Positions 27,211 to 36,313 of a stretch of 61,103 nt of DNA are shown in pieces. The notes beneath the pieces were generated by a model, which searched no databases, was not told the DNA's origin, and saw nothing but the letters and a program-made list of their open reading frames with translations. Position 1 is the stretch's first letter. Every line of letters starts with the position of its first letter. Source of the stretch: Parabacteroides sp. ZJ-118 (lineage in GTDB: Bacteria; Bacteroidota; Bacteroidia; Bacteroidales; Tannerellaceae). Position numbers and translations under genes: made by a program. The stretch covers positions 1 through 61,103 of the forward strand of contig NZ_JAAKDT010000014.1 of the NCBI RefSeq assembly GCF_011038785.1. The letters are read 5' to 3'.

Positions 27211-28647
27211 ATGTTAACAGCCATTCATATACAGTTAATCGTTGGTACAATATTTATCATATTGTATAGCGTCACCATATTAGGGCTGGTATTGGTTATC
27301 ATTACAGAGAACAGGAACCCGCTAAAGACAATCCCTTGGGTGATCGTCTTATTATTAGCTCCCGGCATCGGACTGCTTTTCTACTTCTTCTTTGGACAAG
27401 ATAACCGGAAACAACGAATCATATCGAGGCGCACCTATAAACGAATCATGAAAAGGCCGCAAGAGGGGAAATTACCTCAAGATGCCTGCGTAGTCCCGGA
27501 TCCCTATAAACCTTTATCGACCTTGTTGACTAACACCAACCAATCCTCCCTCCTGTACGGAACACAAATCACGATTTATACGAATGGTAACGATAAGTTC
27601 AAAGACTTGCTGGAGGAGATCCGGAAAGCGACCCACCATATCCATATACAATATTACATATTCTGTGATGACGAGATCGGAAAACAGGTGCAACAGCTCC
27701 TTATCAAAAAAGTAAAAGAAGGCGTGGAGGTACGTGTACTCTATGATGATGTGGGTTGTTGGAATGTAAAAGACAGCTTCTTTAAGGAAATGAAGGAAGC
27801 AGGTATCGAGGTATATGCGTTTTTGAGGGTGGCGTTCCCCGTTTTCACCAGTAAGGTGAATTACCGGAACCACCGCAAGATTATCGTGATAGACGGTAAA
27901 GTCGGATTTATGGGAGGCATGAATATAGCCGACCGATACGATAAGGGGACCTCTTGGGGCACATGGAGGGATACGCATTTTAAATTCGAAGGGAAAGGAG
28001 TGCACGGACTGCAATCCGTATTCCTCATCGATTGGTACGTGGTTAGCAAAAAACTCCTGAACGATCGGATTTACTATCCGGCAGCCCAAATCTATAGCGA
28101 TAATGTTATGCAAATCGCCACAAGCGGTCCGGTAGGTCAATGGAGAACCTTGTTGCAAGCGACTATTTTCTTGATCGCCAACGCCAAGAAATATATCTTT
28201 ATACAAACCCCTTATTTCCTGCCTACCGAGGGATTGAACCAGGCGTTGCAAACCGCCGCCTTGGGGGGAGTGGATGTTCGCTTGATGCTGCCCGAACGTT
28301 CCGATACACGCTCGGCAAACATGGCCAGTCATTCCTTTATAGACGAGATGGTAAAAGCCGGTGTAAAAGTATACTTCTATAAACCGGGCTTCCTGCATTC
28401 CAAGTTAGTCGTGTCCGATGACGCATTGACAAGCATCGGGTCCGCCAATATGGACTTCCGCAGCTTTGAGCATAACTTCGAGATTAACGCCTTCGTATAT
28501 CAAAGGGAATTCGCCCTCCAAATGAAACGCACCTTTATACACGACATGCATCACTGCGAGCGCTTGGTCCCTTCCCGCTGGTTAAAGCGCCCACTCAAGC
28601 AACGCATGGCGGAATCATTTATGCGTCTGTTTTCTCCCCTGCTTTAA
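27211..28647 (+). CDS. cls: Cardiolipin synthase
   Basis: A 478-aa membrane enzyme of the phospholipase D superfamily. Two transmembrane helices at residues 5-28 and 40-60 precede two HKD motifs: His221 in NHRKIIVIDGKVGFMGG and His396 in HSKLVVSDDALTSIGSANMD. It makes cardiolipin from phosphatidylglycerol. A GAGG ribosome site precedes the ATG at 27211. Its last 29 bases overlap the convergent rsmD gene. Confidence 0.94.
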   Translation: MLTAIHIQLIVGTIFIILYSVTILGLVLVIITENRNPLKTIPWVIVLLLAPGIGLLFYFFFGQDNRKQRIISRRTYKRIMKRPQEGKLPQDACVVPDPYKPLSTLLTNTNQSSLLYGTQITIYTNGNDKFKDLLEEIRKATHHIHIQYYIFCDDEIGKQVQQLLIKKVKEGVEVRVLYDDVGCWNVKDSFFKEMKEAGIEVYAFLRVAFPVFTSKVNYRNHRKIIVIDGKVGFMGGMNIADRYDKGTSWGTWRDTHFKFEGKGVHGLQSVFLIDWYVVSKKLLNDRIYYPAAQIYSDNVMQIATSGPVGQWRTLLQATIFLIANAKKYIFIQTPYFLPTEGLNQALQTAALGGVDVRLMLPERSDTRSANMASHSFIDEMVKAGVKVYFYKPGFLHSKLVVSDDALTSIGSANMDFRSFEHNFEINAFVYQREFALQMKRTFIHDMHHCERLVPSRWLKRPLKQRMAESFMRLFSPLL

Positions 28648-29176
28648 GGAAGATGCTAAAGTTCACGGAACCATACACCCGATGTTGGTAGAAATAAGGC
28701 AAAGAAGAGAAGTCATTGGCCTTAGAATGCTCCATGATGAATATTCCTCCATCCCTTAGTAAATCGCGCTCGAGAACCAAAGCAGGTATTTCCGGCAACT
28801 CCGGCAAGACATACGGAGGATCGGCAAAGATAAAATCGAAACTTTGCTTCGGGGCTGAATTCAAATAACGGAAAACATCCCCGCGAATCAGGGTCAACGC
28901 ATCCGTCTTCAGATCTTTCGCCACCTTGGCGATAAAAGAGGCATGCGCGTTATTTTTCTCTAGGGCGGTTACATTCCGGCATCCTCGTGAGATCAACTCA
29001 AAAGAAATACTTCCGGTTCCGGCAAAAAGATCCAACGCATCCATACCTTCCAGATCCACCAAATTATTTACCACGTTAAAAATATTCTCTTTCGCAAAAT
29101 CCGTCGTAGGACGTGCGCTAAACGAAGAGGGCACGTCAAAACGCCGACGACCGTATATACCGCTTATTATTCGCAT
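28619..29176 (-). CDS. rsmD: 16S rRNA m2G966 methyltransferase RsmD
   Basis: A 185-aa SAM-dependent methyltransferase. The start MRIISGIYGRRRFDVPS, the SAM-binding ALDLFAGTGSISFELISRG and the catalytic FADPPYVLP motif mark RsmD. It is the third gene of a minus-strand operon, its start overlapping the end of the DUF3822 gene by 10 nt. Its 3' end overlaps cls by 29 bp on the opposite strand. Confidence 0.94.
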   Translation of the reverse strand: MRIISGIYGRRRFDVPSSFSARPTTDFAKENIFNVVNNLVDLEGMDALDLFAGTGSISFELISRGCRNVTALEKNNAHASFIAKVAKDLKTDALTLIRGDVFRYLNSAPKQSFDFIFADPPYVLPELPEIPALVLERDLLRDGGIFIMEHSKANDFSSLPYFYQHRVYGSVNFSIFLKAGEKTDA

Positions 29177-29991
29177 ATTAATAAAGATATTAAATCCATG
29201 GGGGCTTTCGCTACATCCGTTCCCAACAAATAGGCTTCCGAAGGGATTTCCATCGGCTTAACATGGCGTAGATAGGCTCGCGATCGCTCCAGGACCCGCA
29301 TTCGCGAGAAAGATTCCCCCGCAAAATGCAACTGATCCTTTTCTTGGTCCAATCCCGCCTGTTTCCATACATATAATATATAGTATACTATATCGTCCGA
29401 TTGGACGATCGGGTAAGAGTTCACAAATAAGAGTTTTCCTTGAGCGCAGCACACTACATCCATCCGCTTTCGTTCTACCACGACATACATTTGCCGAGAC
29501 AAGCTAGCGCTACTCTCTCTTGCCCATAGCATTAGCGGAGCAGTCATGTAGTGGGAGAAGAATGGATGCAAAAGAGAGCGGGAGCAAAACTTATAGACCT
29601 CCTCGTCTACCCCAAACACCAACTTAGCCTGTTGTTCCTTCAAAGTATCGGTTAAGCAATACAATTTCGACGTAGAAAAGTTGAAATCCAATAAGCGTCT
29701 TTCCTCGCCGTGCTCCCAATAATTATCAGGGACCAAGCTATATTCCGGAAATGCACAGATCACGTTAATCCGTTTATAAGCCCATGTAAGGAACTCATGG
29801 GTAAAGAAAAACTCCTTAAGGGAAGAGATGAAAGAAACCGTCCGATCAAATTCAGTCTCCCGATAAAAGAAACTTCCTCCAAGCGAGGGATCATATCCGG
29901 AAAAAGAAAGTCCACCCGGCCGAAGCCGGATGGACACTGCATACTTTTCCGAATTACCAGTAGTTAACGTATCAGGAATGCTGATAGTCAT
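29167..29991 (-). CDS. DUF3822 family protein
   Basis: A 274-aa cytosolic protein of a Bacteroidetes-specific family found next to rsmD. It begins MTISIPDTL and has the typical SIRLRPGGLSFSGYD segment, suggesting an actin/hexokinase-like fold, but no active site can be named. It could instead begin at a GTG at 30000, 3 nt after the upstream stop; I prefer the ATG at 29991. Function unknown; the conserved link to rsmD hints at a ribosome or RNA role, which is inference. Confidence 0.8.
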   Translation of the reverse strand: MTISIPDTLTTGNSEKYAVSIRLRPGGLSFSGYDPSLGGSFFYRETEFDRTVSFISSLKEFFFTHEFLTWAYKRINVICAFPEYSLVPDNYWEHGEERRLLDFNFSTSKLYCLTDTLKEQQAKLVFGVDEEVYKFCSRSLLHPFFSHYMTAPLMLWARESSASLSRQMYVVVERKRMDVVCCAQGKLLFVNSYPIVQSDDIVYYILYVWKQAGLDQEKDQLHFAGESFSRMRVLERSRAYLRHVKPMEIPSEAYLLGTDVAKAPMDLISLLICE

Positions 29992-30003
29992 ACGAGTCAC
30001 TGA

Positions 30004-30639
30004 TTATTCCCAGTTACCTGCGTTGTTATTGATTTCTTCCAAAGAACCTACGCGCAATCCCGGGAACTTACTTTGTTTCTCTGCCTTTTCGACCAAGTTA
30101 TAAGTCAACTGAGCATCCATGTCACGCAAATATTCTTTGTAAGGGACCTCACAAGCGAACACTTTGATCTCATAACCCGAACCGGATTTCAACGTAGCCG
30201 TATCCATCTTGAAAGTAATCTTCTCACCCGGAACGGCCGGAACATAACGCATAGACGCTACATCATAGTCCTTACCCAGCAAAGTATCTTTCGCCAATAC
30301 CCACATGGTATCACGTCTGATTAGACCTTTCTTAACAGCCTCGGCTTCTGTCATACCTTTCTCCAACTGCTCATCCGTCAGTACACCTTCCTTGATCAAG
30401 AACGGCAACTTATCCGTGTTCAAGAATTTCTCCAAATCGTCAAAACTTCCGGCATGAGTCTTATACATGTTCTTGTATTCGATCTGAGCCTTACGGATCT
30501 CAACCAAACGGGCGATGATCGCATTGTCACGAACAGTCTTCTGATCATCATACTCAATCGGACCGGTGACGCTCTTGTAGCACATGTAAACTAGCAGTAC
30601 AACTGCGACAGCTAATAAAATCTTTAATGTAACTTTCAT
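30004..30639 (-). CDS. Conserved hypothetical membrane-anchored protein
   Basis: A 211-aa protein with an N-terminal hydrophobic helix (residues 6-24) and a soluble remainder that is probably periplasmic. A segment at 40-60 (IIARLVEIRKAQIEYKNMYK) resembles the start of pseudopilin-like or lipoprotein modules in Bacteroidetes, though no prepilin cleavage site is present. It is the first gene of the operon with the DUF3822 gene and rsmD, ending 12 nt before the former. I do not recognise a named family. Confidence 0.75.
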   Translation of the reverse strand: MKVTLKILLAVAVVLLVYMCYKSVTGPIEYDDQKTVRDNAIIARLVEIRKAQIEYKNMYKTHAGSFDDLEKFLNTDKLPFLIKEGVLTDEQLEKGMTEAEAVKKGLIRRDTMWVLAKDTLLGKDYDVASMRYVPAVPGEKITFKMDTATLKSGSGYEIKVFACEVPYKEYLRDMDAQLTYNLVEKAEKQSKFPGLRVGSLEEINNNAGNWE

Positions 30640-30673
30640 GGTTTGTATTGTTTTTTGAATTTATTTCGTTCGG

Positions 30674-30681
30674 CAAATTTA
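30674..30681 (-). promoter_or_regulatory. -7 box of the hypothetical-DUF3822-rsmD operon
   Basis: TAAATTTG on the minus strand fits TAnnTTTG, 34 nt before the ATG at 30639. The divergent TACCTTTA (30702-30709, plus) may serve the helicase gene, with a small inverted repeat TCGCAA/TTGCGA (30710-30727) just after it. Confidence 0.4.
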
Positions 30682-30732
30682 AAAAAGAATATTTAATACG
30701 CTACCTTTATCGCAAAAATTATTGCGATCAAA

Positions 30733-32148
30733 ATGATAAATAGTTATATAAGCCGGCAAATCAGACGAAATTTCCCCCATAAACCGACGGACGATCAGCT
30801 TTTAGCGCTCCATACGCTCGCCGAATTTCTCATATCCGAGCAACCGGACAGTCTTCTGCTAATGAAAGGTTACGCCGGAACCGGGAAAACCTCTCTGGTC
30901 GGAGCTTTGGTGAAAACGCTTAACGAACTAAAGCAAAAAGCATTTTTATTGGCTCCAACCGGACGGGCAGCCAAAGTCCTCTCGGGCTACGCCGGCCAAA
31001 AAGCGTATACAATTCATAAAAAAATATATCGTCAACGGGCGTTTTCCAATGAACCGGTGGGCTTCATGCCGGCAGATAATCTACATAAAGATACACTTTT
31101 TATTGTCGACGAGGCTTCCATGATCGCCAACAAGGGGTTGGATTCATTTGTTTTTGGTTCCGGACGCCTGTTGGACGATTTAATCCAGTATGTCTATTCC
31201 GGGGAAAACTGCCGTCTTATCCTGATGGGAGATGTCGCACAGCTTCCTCCGGTGACACAAACGGAGAGCCCTGCCTTGAATCCTGAGATATTACGGGGTT
31301 ACAACCTACAGGTTTGGGAGATCGCGTTAACTCAAGTCGTCCGCCAAAGCGAGGACTCGGGGATCCTGTTCAACGCTACCCGGCTGCGAGACGCACTACG
31401 AAACCACACAGTCGAGATCTTTCCGAAATTACAATTGAAAAGCTTCTCTGATTTCACGAAAGTCAATGGAGATGAGCTAATTGAGGAAATATCTTCCGCC
31501 TATAGCCGCGATGGCATGGAAGAGACAATGATTATCTCCCGCTCGAATAAACGAGCCACGATTTATAATAATGGCATACGCAACCGTATCCTATACAGGG
31601 AAGAAGAACTATCGTCCGGCGATCGCTTAATGGTAGCCAAGAACAACTATTATTGGACAGCGAACTGCGAGGAGATGGATTTTATAGCGAATGGAGAGAT
31701 CATTCAAGTCCTGCGGGTACGCCGTGTCACAGAGCTGTATGGCTTCCGCTTCGCCGACATCACAGCGCGTTTTCAAGATTATGATCTGGAAATCGACTTG
31801 AAAATCCTATTGGATACTTTACAGACCGACTCTCCTGCCCTTCCTAAGGAGCTAAACGACAAGCTATTCTACACCATTTTAGAGGATTACGAGGAGATCC
31901 CTACCAAGGCGGGGAAAATGAAAAAGATGAAGGTAGATCCTCATTATAACGTCGTCCAAGTAAAATATGCCTATGCGGTAACTTGCCATAAAGCCCAAGG
32001 CGGCCAATGGATGAACGTCTTTCTCGATATCGGTTACATCACGGAAGAAATGCTTGGAGAGGATTTCTATCGGTGGCTCTACACGGCTTTTACCCGGGCG
32101 ACCCATCACCTGTATCTGGTGAATTTACCGGATGAGTTCGTCGAATGA
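30733..32148 (+). CDS. RecD/DUF2075-like ATP-dependent DNA helicase
   Basis: A 471-aa superfamily 1B helicase core. Walker A is GYAGTGKTS with Lys52, followed by LLAPTGRAAKVLSG (motif Ia), Walker B FIVDEASMI with Asp126 and Glu127, LILMGDVAQLPPV (motif III), and C-terminal CHKAQGGQW and WLYTAFTRATHHLYLV (motifs V and VI). It lacks RecBCD partner domains and the long N-terminal region of RecD2. It stands alone, likely as a DNA repair or replication accessory helicase. The substrate is not shown. Confidence 0.88.
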   Translation: MINSYISRQIRRNFPHKPTDDQLLALHTLAEFLISEQPDSLLLMKGYAGTGKTSLVGALVKTLNELKQKAFLLAPTGRAAKVLSGYAGQKAYTIHKKIYRQRAFSNEPVGFMPADNLHKDTLFIVDEASMIANKGLDSFVFGSGRLLDDLIQYVYSGENCRLILMGDVAQLPPVTQTESPALNPEILRGYNLQVWEIALTQVVRQSEDSGILFNATRLRDALRNHTVEIFPKLQLKSFSDFTKVNGDELIEEISSAYSRDGMEETMIISRSNKRATIYNNGIRNRILYREEELSSGDRLMVAKNNYYWTANCEEMDFIANGEIIQVLRVRRVTELYGFRFADITARFQDYDLEIDLKILLDTLQTDSPALPKELNDKLFYTILEDYEEIPTKAGKMKKMKVDPHYNVVQVKYAYAVTCHKAQGGQWMNVFLDIGYITEEMLGEDFYRWLYTAFTRATHHLYLVNLPDEFVE

Positions 32149-32195
32149 TTTACAATATTTTAAGATCAGGACTGGCGACATTGGCAAGAAATACT

Positions 32196-32203
32196 TACTT
32201 TTG
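32196..32203 (+). promoter_or_regulatory. -7 box of the rsmI operon
   Basis: TACTTTTG matches TAnnTTTG exactly and lies 54 nt before the ATG at 32258; the four genes downstream run to 35173 without another clear promoter. Confidence 0.45.
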
Positions 32204-32257
32204 TTGCGAGACATACGTATGTCCGGATGATTTATAGCATCCGAAAAACATATAGAA

Positions 32258-32875
32258 ATGGTAAACAAGGAAAAAATAGATTACCTGCTGATCGGTATCA
32301 GGGAGCTGGAGAAGTTGGTAGCCGGAATGAGGGACGCGGAAATCTATCCCGCCTCTTTCTTCGACCAGGCCTTCCGGTTGACCCACAAGGTATTGAAGGA
32401 GCTTCATACGCTGGAGGAACTTCAGTTGGAGGCTTTGCGTAAACAAATGGAGGAACATCAACGACTTATCGATTCTATTCCCGTGAATAGAACTTCACAG
32501 ATGCAGGAGATGCAACCGACTCCGGAAGTATCCCCTACGATCGAGCTCGCACAGGTACAGGAACCGATCGACGAGACAATTACGCCGATAATCGAAGATC
32601 AGATTTCCCACAAATCCGGTATATCACTGAATGATATATTGGAGAAAAAGAATCTTTCTGATTTTCGTAAGGCATTCAGTTTAAATGATCGTTTCCGCTT
32701 CAAGAGGGAATTATTCGGAGGAAATGAGGAGAAAATGAATGGGGCGATCGCAGACCTGAACGATCTTACTTCGTACGAGGAGTCGGTCACTTATCTAAAC
32801 AATGTATTGAACTGGAATCTAGAAGATGCTTCCGTAGCCGATTTCATCAAGCTATTGGAAAAGCGCTTCTCATAA
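32258..32875 (+). CDS. Conserved hypothetical protein
   Basis: A 205-aa cytosolic protein in three parts: a helical N-terminal segment with a coiled coil (HTLEELQLEALRKQMEEH, about residues 48-66), a variable low-complexity linker rich in Pro, Glu and Thr, and a well-formed C-terminal domain (about 125-205, LNDILEKKNLSDFRKAFSLN, DRFRFKRELFGG). The C-terminal domain seems to be a Bacteroidetes-conserved module of unknown function. It leads the operon with rsmI, 9 nt downstream. Confidence 0.8.
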   Translation: MVNKEKIDYLLIGIRELEKLVAGMRDAEIYPASFFDQAFRLTHKVLKELHTLEELQLEALRKQMEEHQRLIDSIPVNRTSQMQEMQPTPEVSPTIELAQVQEPIDETITPIIEDQISHKSGISLNDILEKKNLSDFRKAFSLNDRFRFKRELFGGNEEKMNGAIADLNDLTSYEESVTYLNNVLNWNLEDASVADFIKLLEKRFS

Positions 32876-32884
32876 CTATTTGAT

Positions 32885-33589
32885 ATGGCAAAATTGACTG
32901 TAGTCCCAACTCCTGTCGGCAACTTGGAGGATATGACATTCCGGGCGATCCGTGCACTAAAAGAAGCGGATCTTATTTTAGCGGAAGACACCCGTACGAC
33001 CGGCATATTGCTGAGACATTTCGAGATACAGAACAAGATGCAGTCTCACCACAAATTCAACGAACATAAGACGGTGGAGCAAATCGCGGCCCGTATCAAG
33101 GGAGGCGAGAACATCGCCCTTGTTTCCGATGCCGGTACGCCGGCCATCTCTGATCCGGGATTCATGTTGGTGAGGGAATGTGTTCGCCAAGGGGTAGACG
33201 TAGAGTGCCTGCCCGGAGCTACGGCTTTCGTGCCCGCCTTGGTAGCGTCCGGATTGCCCAATGAGAAGTTCTGCTTCGAGGGGTTCCTTCCTCAAAAGAA
33301 AGGGAGACAGACCCGACTGAAAGAATTGGCTTTGGAATACCGGACCATTATTTTTTATGAATCACCTTTCCGTCTGCTCAAGACCTTGACGCAATTCGCC
33401 GAGTTTTTCGGTACGGATCGTCAAGTATCAGTATCCCGGGAAATCTCCAAATTGCACGAGGAAACCGTACGAGGCTCCCTAGAAGAAGCCATTCGGCATT
33501 TTACCGTGAACGAACCAAGGGGTGAGATTGTTATTGTATTAGCAGGCTTAAAAGATAAAAAGGACAAAGAGACAGAAAAAGATGTTTAA
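32885..33589 (+). CDS. rsmI: 16S rRNA 2'-O-methyltransferase RsmI
   Basis: A tetrapyrrole-methylase-fold enzyme (234 aa) that methylates the ribose of C1402. Motifs are VVPTPVGNLEDMTFRAIRAL at the N-terminus, LVSDAGTPAISDPG, CLPGATAFVPALVASG and FYESPFRLLKTL. It lacks the C-terminal extension of the roughly 285-aa E. coli enzyme, as is normal in Bacteroidetes. Its base-methylating partner RsmH is encoded at 23838-24752. Confidence 0.95.
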   Translation: MAKLTVVPTPVGNLEDMTFRAIRALKEADLILAEDTRTTGILLRHFEIQNKMQSHHKFNEHKTVEQIAARIKGGENIALVSDAGTPAISDPGFMLVRECVRQGVDVECLPGATAFVPALVASGLPNEKFCFEGFLPQKKGRQTRLKELALEYRTIIFYESPFRLLKTLTQFAEFFGTDRQVSVSREISKLHEETVRGSLEEAIRHFTVNEPRGEIVIVLAGLKDKKDKETEKDV

Positions 33590-33608
33590 CTTAACAAGCG
33601 AAAAGGAC

Positions 33609-34481
33609 ATGAAGAAAGTATTATTAGTATGTATCTGCGCGGCCATATTGGCCTCTTGTGGCCAAAATTCAGCGGATTACAAGAAACTAAAGGCTGAGAA
33701 CGATTCTCTACGTATCGAGAATACGAAGAACACGGATGAGCTTAATGATCTGCTCTCCACCCTAAATGATATTGAATCTGATTTTCAATCTATACGTGAT
33801 GCCGAGAATTACTTGACAATCCAACAACAAACCGGCGGTGAGCTAAATCAGTCGCGCAGAGATCAAATCAAGCAGAACATGCGATTGATCAGCGAGACCC
33901 TGAAGAAGAACAGGGAGCAAATCAGCCTGTTGGAAGAGAAACTGAAGAAAAGCGGTATTCAATCGGCCGCGTTACGTAAGACGATCGATCGTCTTTCATC
34001 CGAGCTGGATCAAAAGGCAACAATGATTGTCGCCTTGCAAGAGGATTTGGCAAAGAAGAACGTACGTATCCAAGAATTGGACGAGATGGTAACTTCCTTG
34101 AATGAGGATGTGGAAAGTTTGGCGACTACCGCTGCCGCTCAATCCGAGAAATTGAATGCTCAAGACAAAGCTCTTCATACGGCATACTATTGCTTCGGCA
34201 CTTCCAAGGAATTGAAGGAACAGAAGATCTTGTCCGGTGGCGGCCTGTTCTCGAAATCTAAAGTATTGCAGAGTGGCTTCAACAAAGATTACTTCATATC
34301 TGTCGATATCCGTGAGGTAAAAGAAATTCCTTTGTTCGCAGGTAAAGCTAAACTAAAATCCAATCATCCGGAAGGATCTTATGAGTTCGTAGAGGATGAA
34401 GACGGGAACTTGACCTTGACAATAAATGACGAGAAGGCATTCTGGAGCCTAGGCAAGTATTTAGTGATCGAAGTTGGATAA
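33609..34481 (+). CDS. Coiled-coil lipoprotein
   Basis: A 290-aa predicted lipoprotein: MKKVLLVCICAAILASCGQ gives a signal and a lipobox ending at Cys17. A long coiled coil spans about residues 25-180 (KKLKAENDSLRIENTKNTDE and later repeats), followed by a globular C-terminal domain (ILSGGGLFSKSKVLQSGF onward). The ATG at 33609 is chosen; an upstream in-frame ATG at 33582 lies inside rsmI and would bury the signal. It is 19 nt after rsmI and overlaps the next gene by 1 nt. Function unknown; envelope-localised by inference. Confidence 0.85.
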   Translation: MKKVLLVCICAAILASCGQNSADYKKLKAENDSLRIENTKNTDELNDLLSTLNDIESDFQSIRDAENYLTIQQQTGGELNQSRRDQIKQNMRLISETLKKNREQISLLEEKLKKSGIQSAALRKTIDRLSSELDQKATMIVALQEDLAKKNVRIQELDEMVTSLNEDVESLATTAAAQSEKLNAQDKALHTAYYCFGTSKELKEQKILSGGGLFSKSKVLQSGFNKDYFISVDIREVKEIPLFAGKAKLKSNHPEGSYEFVEDEDGNLTLTINDEKAFWSLGKYLVIEVG

Positions 34482-35173
34482 TGATTTATAAAAGTATATT
34501 TATCGATTTGGACGATACCCTTTGGGATACGTACCATAACAATAAAGAAAGCCTCGAGGAGCTATATACCGATTATCACTTTGATCGGTATTATGCCTCC
34601 TTCGAAGTTTTCTTCGATGTTTATATGCCTCATAATCTAGACTTATGGGCCAGGTACCGCTCGGGGGAAATAGACCGGCAAACCTTAATCTTGGATCGAT
34701 TTCTCTACGTACTTCGTCCGTTAGGGATAGAGGATAAGAAGACCATCTTATCGATAAATACTGATTTCTTGCGACGTACGACCACAAAAAAACGATTAGT
34801 GCCCGGAGCCGTTGAGTTACTGGAATATCTTCGCCCTTCCTATCGGTTATTTATTTTATCAAATGGATTCCGTGAGGTACAATTCCAGAAACTTAGCAAC
34901 GCCGGCTTGGCTCCTTATTTCGAACAGATGATCCTGTCCGAGGACGCTAATATACAAAAACCCCATAAAGGTATTTTCGACTTCGCTTTAAAGAACACGA
35001 ACTCTCGTCGACCCGAGAGCTTAATGATCGGGGATAGCTGGGAAGCTGATATCATTGGGGCTTATCAATCCAAGATCGACCAGATATGGTTGAATCCGGA
35101 AGGATTACCTGCCGTAGGCTTCATCCCAACCTACACAGTCCGCTCTCTGGAGGAGATCAAATCCATCCTATAA
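34481..35173 (+). CDS. YjjG-like HAD pyrimidine nucleotidase
   Basis: A 230-aa HAD-superfamily hydrolase. Motif I is FIDLDDTLWDT (nucleophile Asp in DLDDT), motif II LFILSNGF, motif III K in QKPHKGIF, motif IV MIGDSWEADIIGA. The pattern matches noncanonical pyrimidine nucleotidases of the YjjG family, which clear damaged nucleotides. Its ATG overlaps the upstream TAA by one base (TAATG), so translation is probably coupled. It ends the operon at the palindromic-repeat cluster. Confidence 0.88.
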   Translation: MIYKSIFIDLDDTLWDTYHNNKESLEELYTDYHFDRYYASFEVFFDVYMPHNLDLWARYRSGEIDRQTLILDRFLYVLRPLGIEDKKTILSINTDFLRRTTTKKRLVPGAVELLEYLRPSYRLFILSNGFREVQFQKLSNAGLAPYFEQMILSEDANIQKPHKGIFDFALKNTNSRRPESLMIGDSWEADIIGAYQSKIDQIWLNPEGLPAVGFIPTYTVRSLEEIKSIL

Positions 35174-35183
35174 ACAGACCTTT

Positions 35184-35272
35184 CTTACAATGCCCATTAT
35201 AGCAGGCTTACGATGGGCATTCTAAGCTTCTTAGAATGGGCATCGTAAAGACCTTACAATGCCTATTCTAAG
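35184..35272. repeat. Cluster of four alternating palindromic units
   Basis: Units at 35184-35197, 35207-35226 (CTTACGATGGGCATTCTAAG), 35230-35248 (CTTAGAATGGGCATCGTAA) and 35254-35272 (TTACAATGCCTATTCTAAG) are variants of one motif in alternating orientation. The last two form a 19-bp hairpin over a 5-nt loop with one G-T pair and one mismatch. It fills the gap between two convergent genes and may also act as a terminator, although no T-run follows. Confidence 0.75.
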
Positions 35273-35304
35273 AACAATATCTTAACACATTATAAATTAA
35301 CCGA

Positions 35305-36312
35305 TTATTTATCAGCTATCACCAGATATTGGCGAAACCCCTCCGAATATTCCGTATGATACCCATCTCCTACCGAATCAGAGCAAATAATAAAATAGTC
35401 AAGACCGGGCACTTTTGCGCATAGAGATTTAGCCTCCTCCGAGCCTAAGACCATAAACGCCGTAGCATACGCGTCAGCGGTCATGGCATCCGGGGCGACG
35501 ATTGTAGCGCTAAGGATATCCCGCTGTACAGGGCAACCTTCGCGAGGATCGATCGTATGGGCGTATTTACGCCCATCCTTGATATAGAAATTACGGTAAT
35601 TACCGGAAGTAGCCATGCCCAGCGGGCGCGGGAAACTAACGATTTGCTCCAATTCTTGATGGATGCCCTCTGCGTCATCCGTAGGCTTGGTTATGCCCAA
35701 GCGCCAATCCTTTCCCATGGGATTCACGCCCATTACCCGCATCTCGCCACCAAATTCCACCAAATAATTACGGACCCCTCTCTTCTCCAGCATCTGAGCG
35801 ATCATATCGCAAACCGTTCCATCCGCCAAGGAAGAGAAATTCATAATCAGGCGAGGATCGTCTTTTACGACGCGATCTCCCTCCAAACACACCTTCCGGT
35901 ATCCAATAAACTGACGGATACTATCAATATGGGCAGGCGTCACGCTATCCTTCCGGCTGAAGCCAAACCCCCAAAGGTTGATCAACGGGGCGCAAGTCAC
36001 GTCGTAGGCCCCATTTGTCTCAGCAGACACCTCCAGCGCCTTCTTAAAGACTTTTTGGAAGAGCGTGTCTACCCGTATATCACAGTTCCGATTTACCTGA
36101 CTGATTACCGAAGTAGAATCAAAAGCATTAAACAGCCGGTAGAAATATTTCAACTGCTCGTCAATCTCCTTATCCAATGGCTTAGTGTGCTCAAACTTAA
36201 TATGATAAGGAGTATGGAGCCTTCCGGATACCTCATAGTATTGGGGAGCCTGTTCACAACTTATCAACAAGATGTTAACAAGTAAACAAAGAATGGCGAA
36301 TCGACTTTTCAT
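35305..36312 (-). CDS. apbE: ApbE-family FAD:protein FMN transferase
   Basis: A 335-aa exported lipoprotein (signal MKSRFAILCLLVNILLISCE with the lipobox Cys at 19) that covalently attaches FMN to threonines of periplasm-facing subunits such as NqrB/NqrC or RnfG. Family motifs: VDTLFQKVFKKALEVSAETN, APLINLWGFGF, DGTVCDMIAQML, VEFGGEMRVMG and HTIDPREG, with MTADAYATAFMVLG near the C-terminus. It is 1 nt downstream of prfC and probably co-transcribed, although the two functions are unrelated. Confidence 0.93.
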   Translation of the reverse strand: MKSRFAILCLLVNILLISCEQAPQYYEVSGRLHTPYHIKFEHTKPLDKEIDEQLKYFYRLFNAFDSTSVISQVNRNCDIRVDTLFQKVFKKALEVSAETNGAYDVTCAPLINLWGFGFSRKDSVTPAHIDSIRQFIGYRKVCLEGDRVVKDDPRLIMNFSSLADGTVCDMIAQMLEKRGVRNYLVEFGGEMRVMGVNPMGKDWRLGITKPTDDAEGIHQELEQIVSFPRPLGMATSGNYRNFYIKDGRKYAHTIDPREGCPVQRDILSATIVAPDAMTADAYATAFMVLGSEEAKSLCAKVPGLDYFIICSDSVGDGYHTEYSEGFRQYLVIADK

Positions 36313-36313
36313 A

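Noticed and set aside
27514-28398. Open frame of 294 codons opposite cls
   Set aside because: Antisense shadow; the cls motifs on the other strand are intact.
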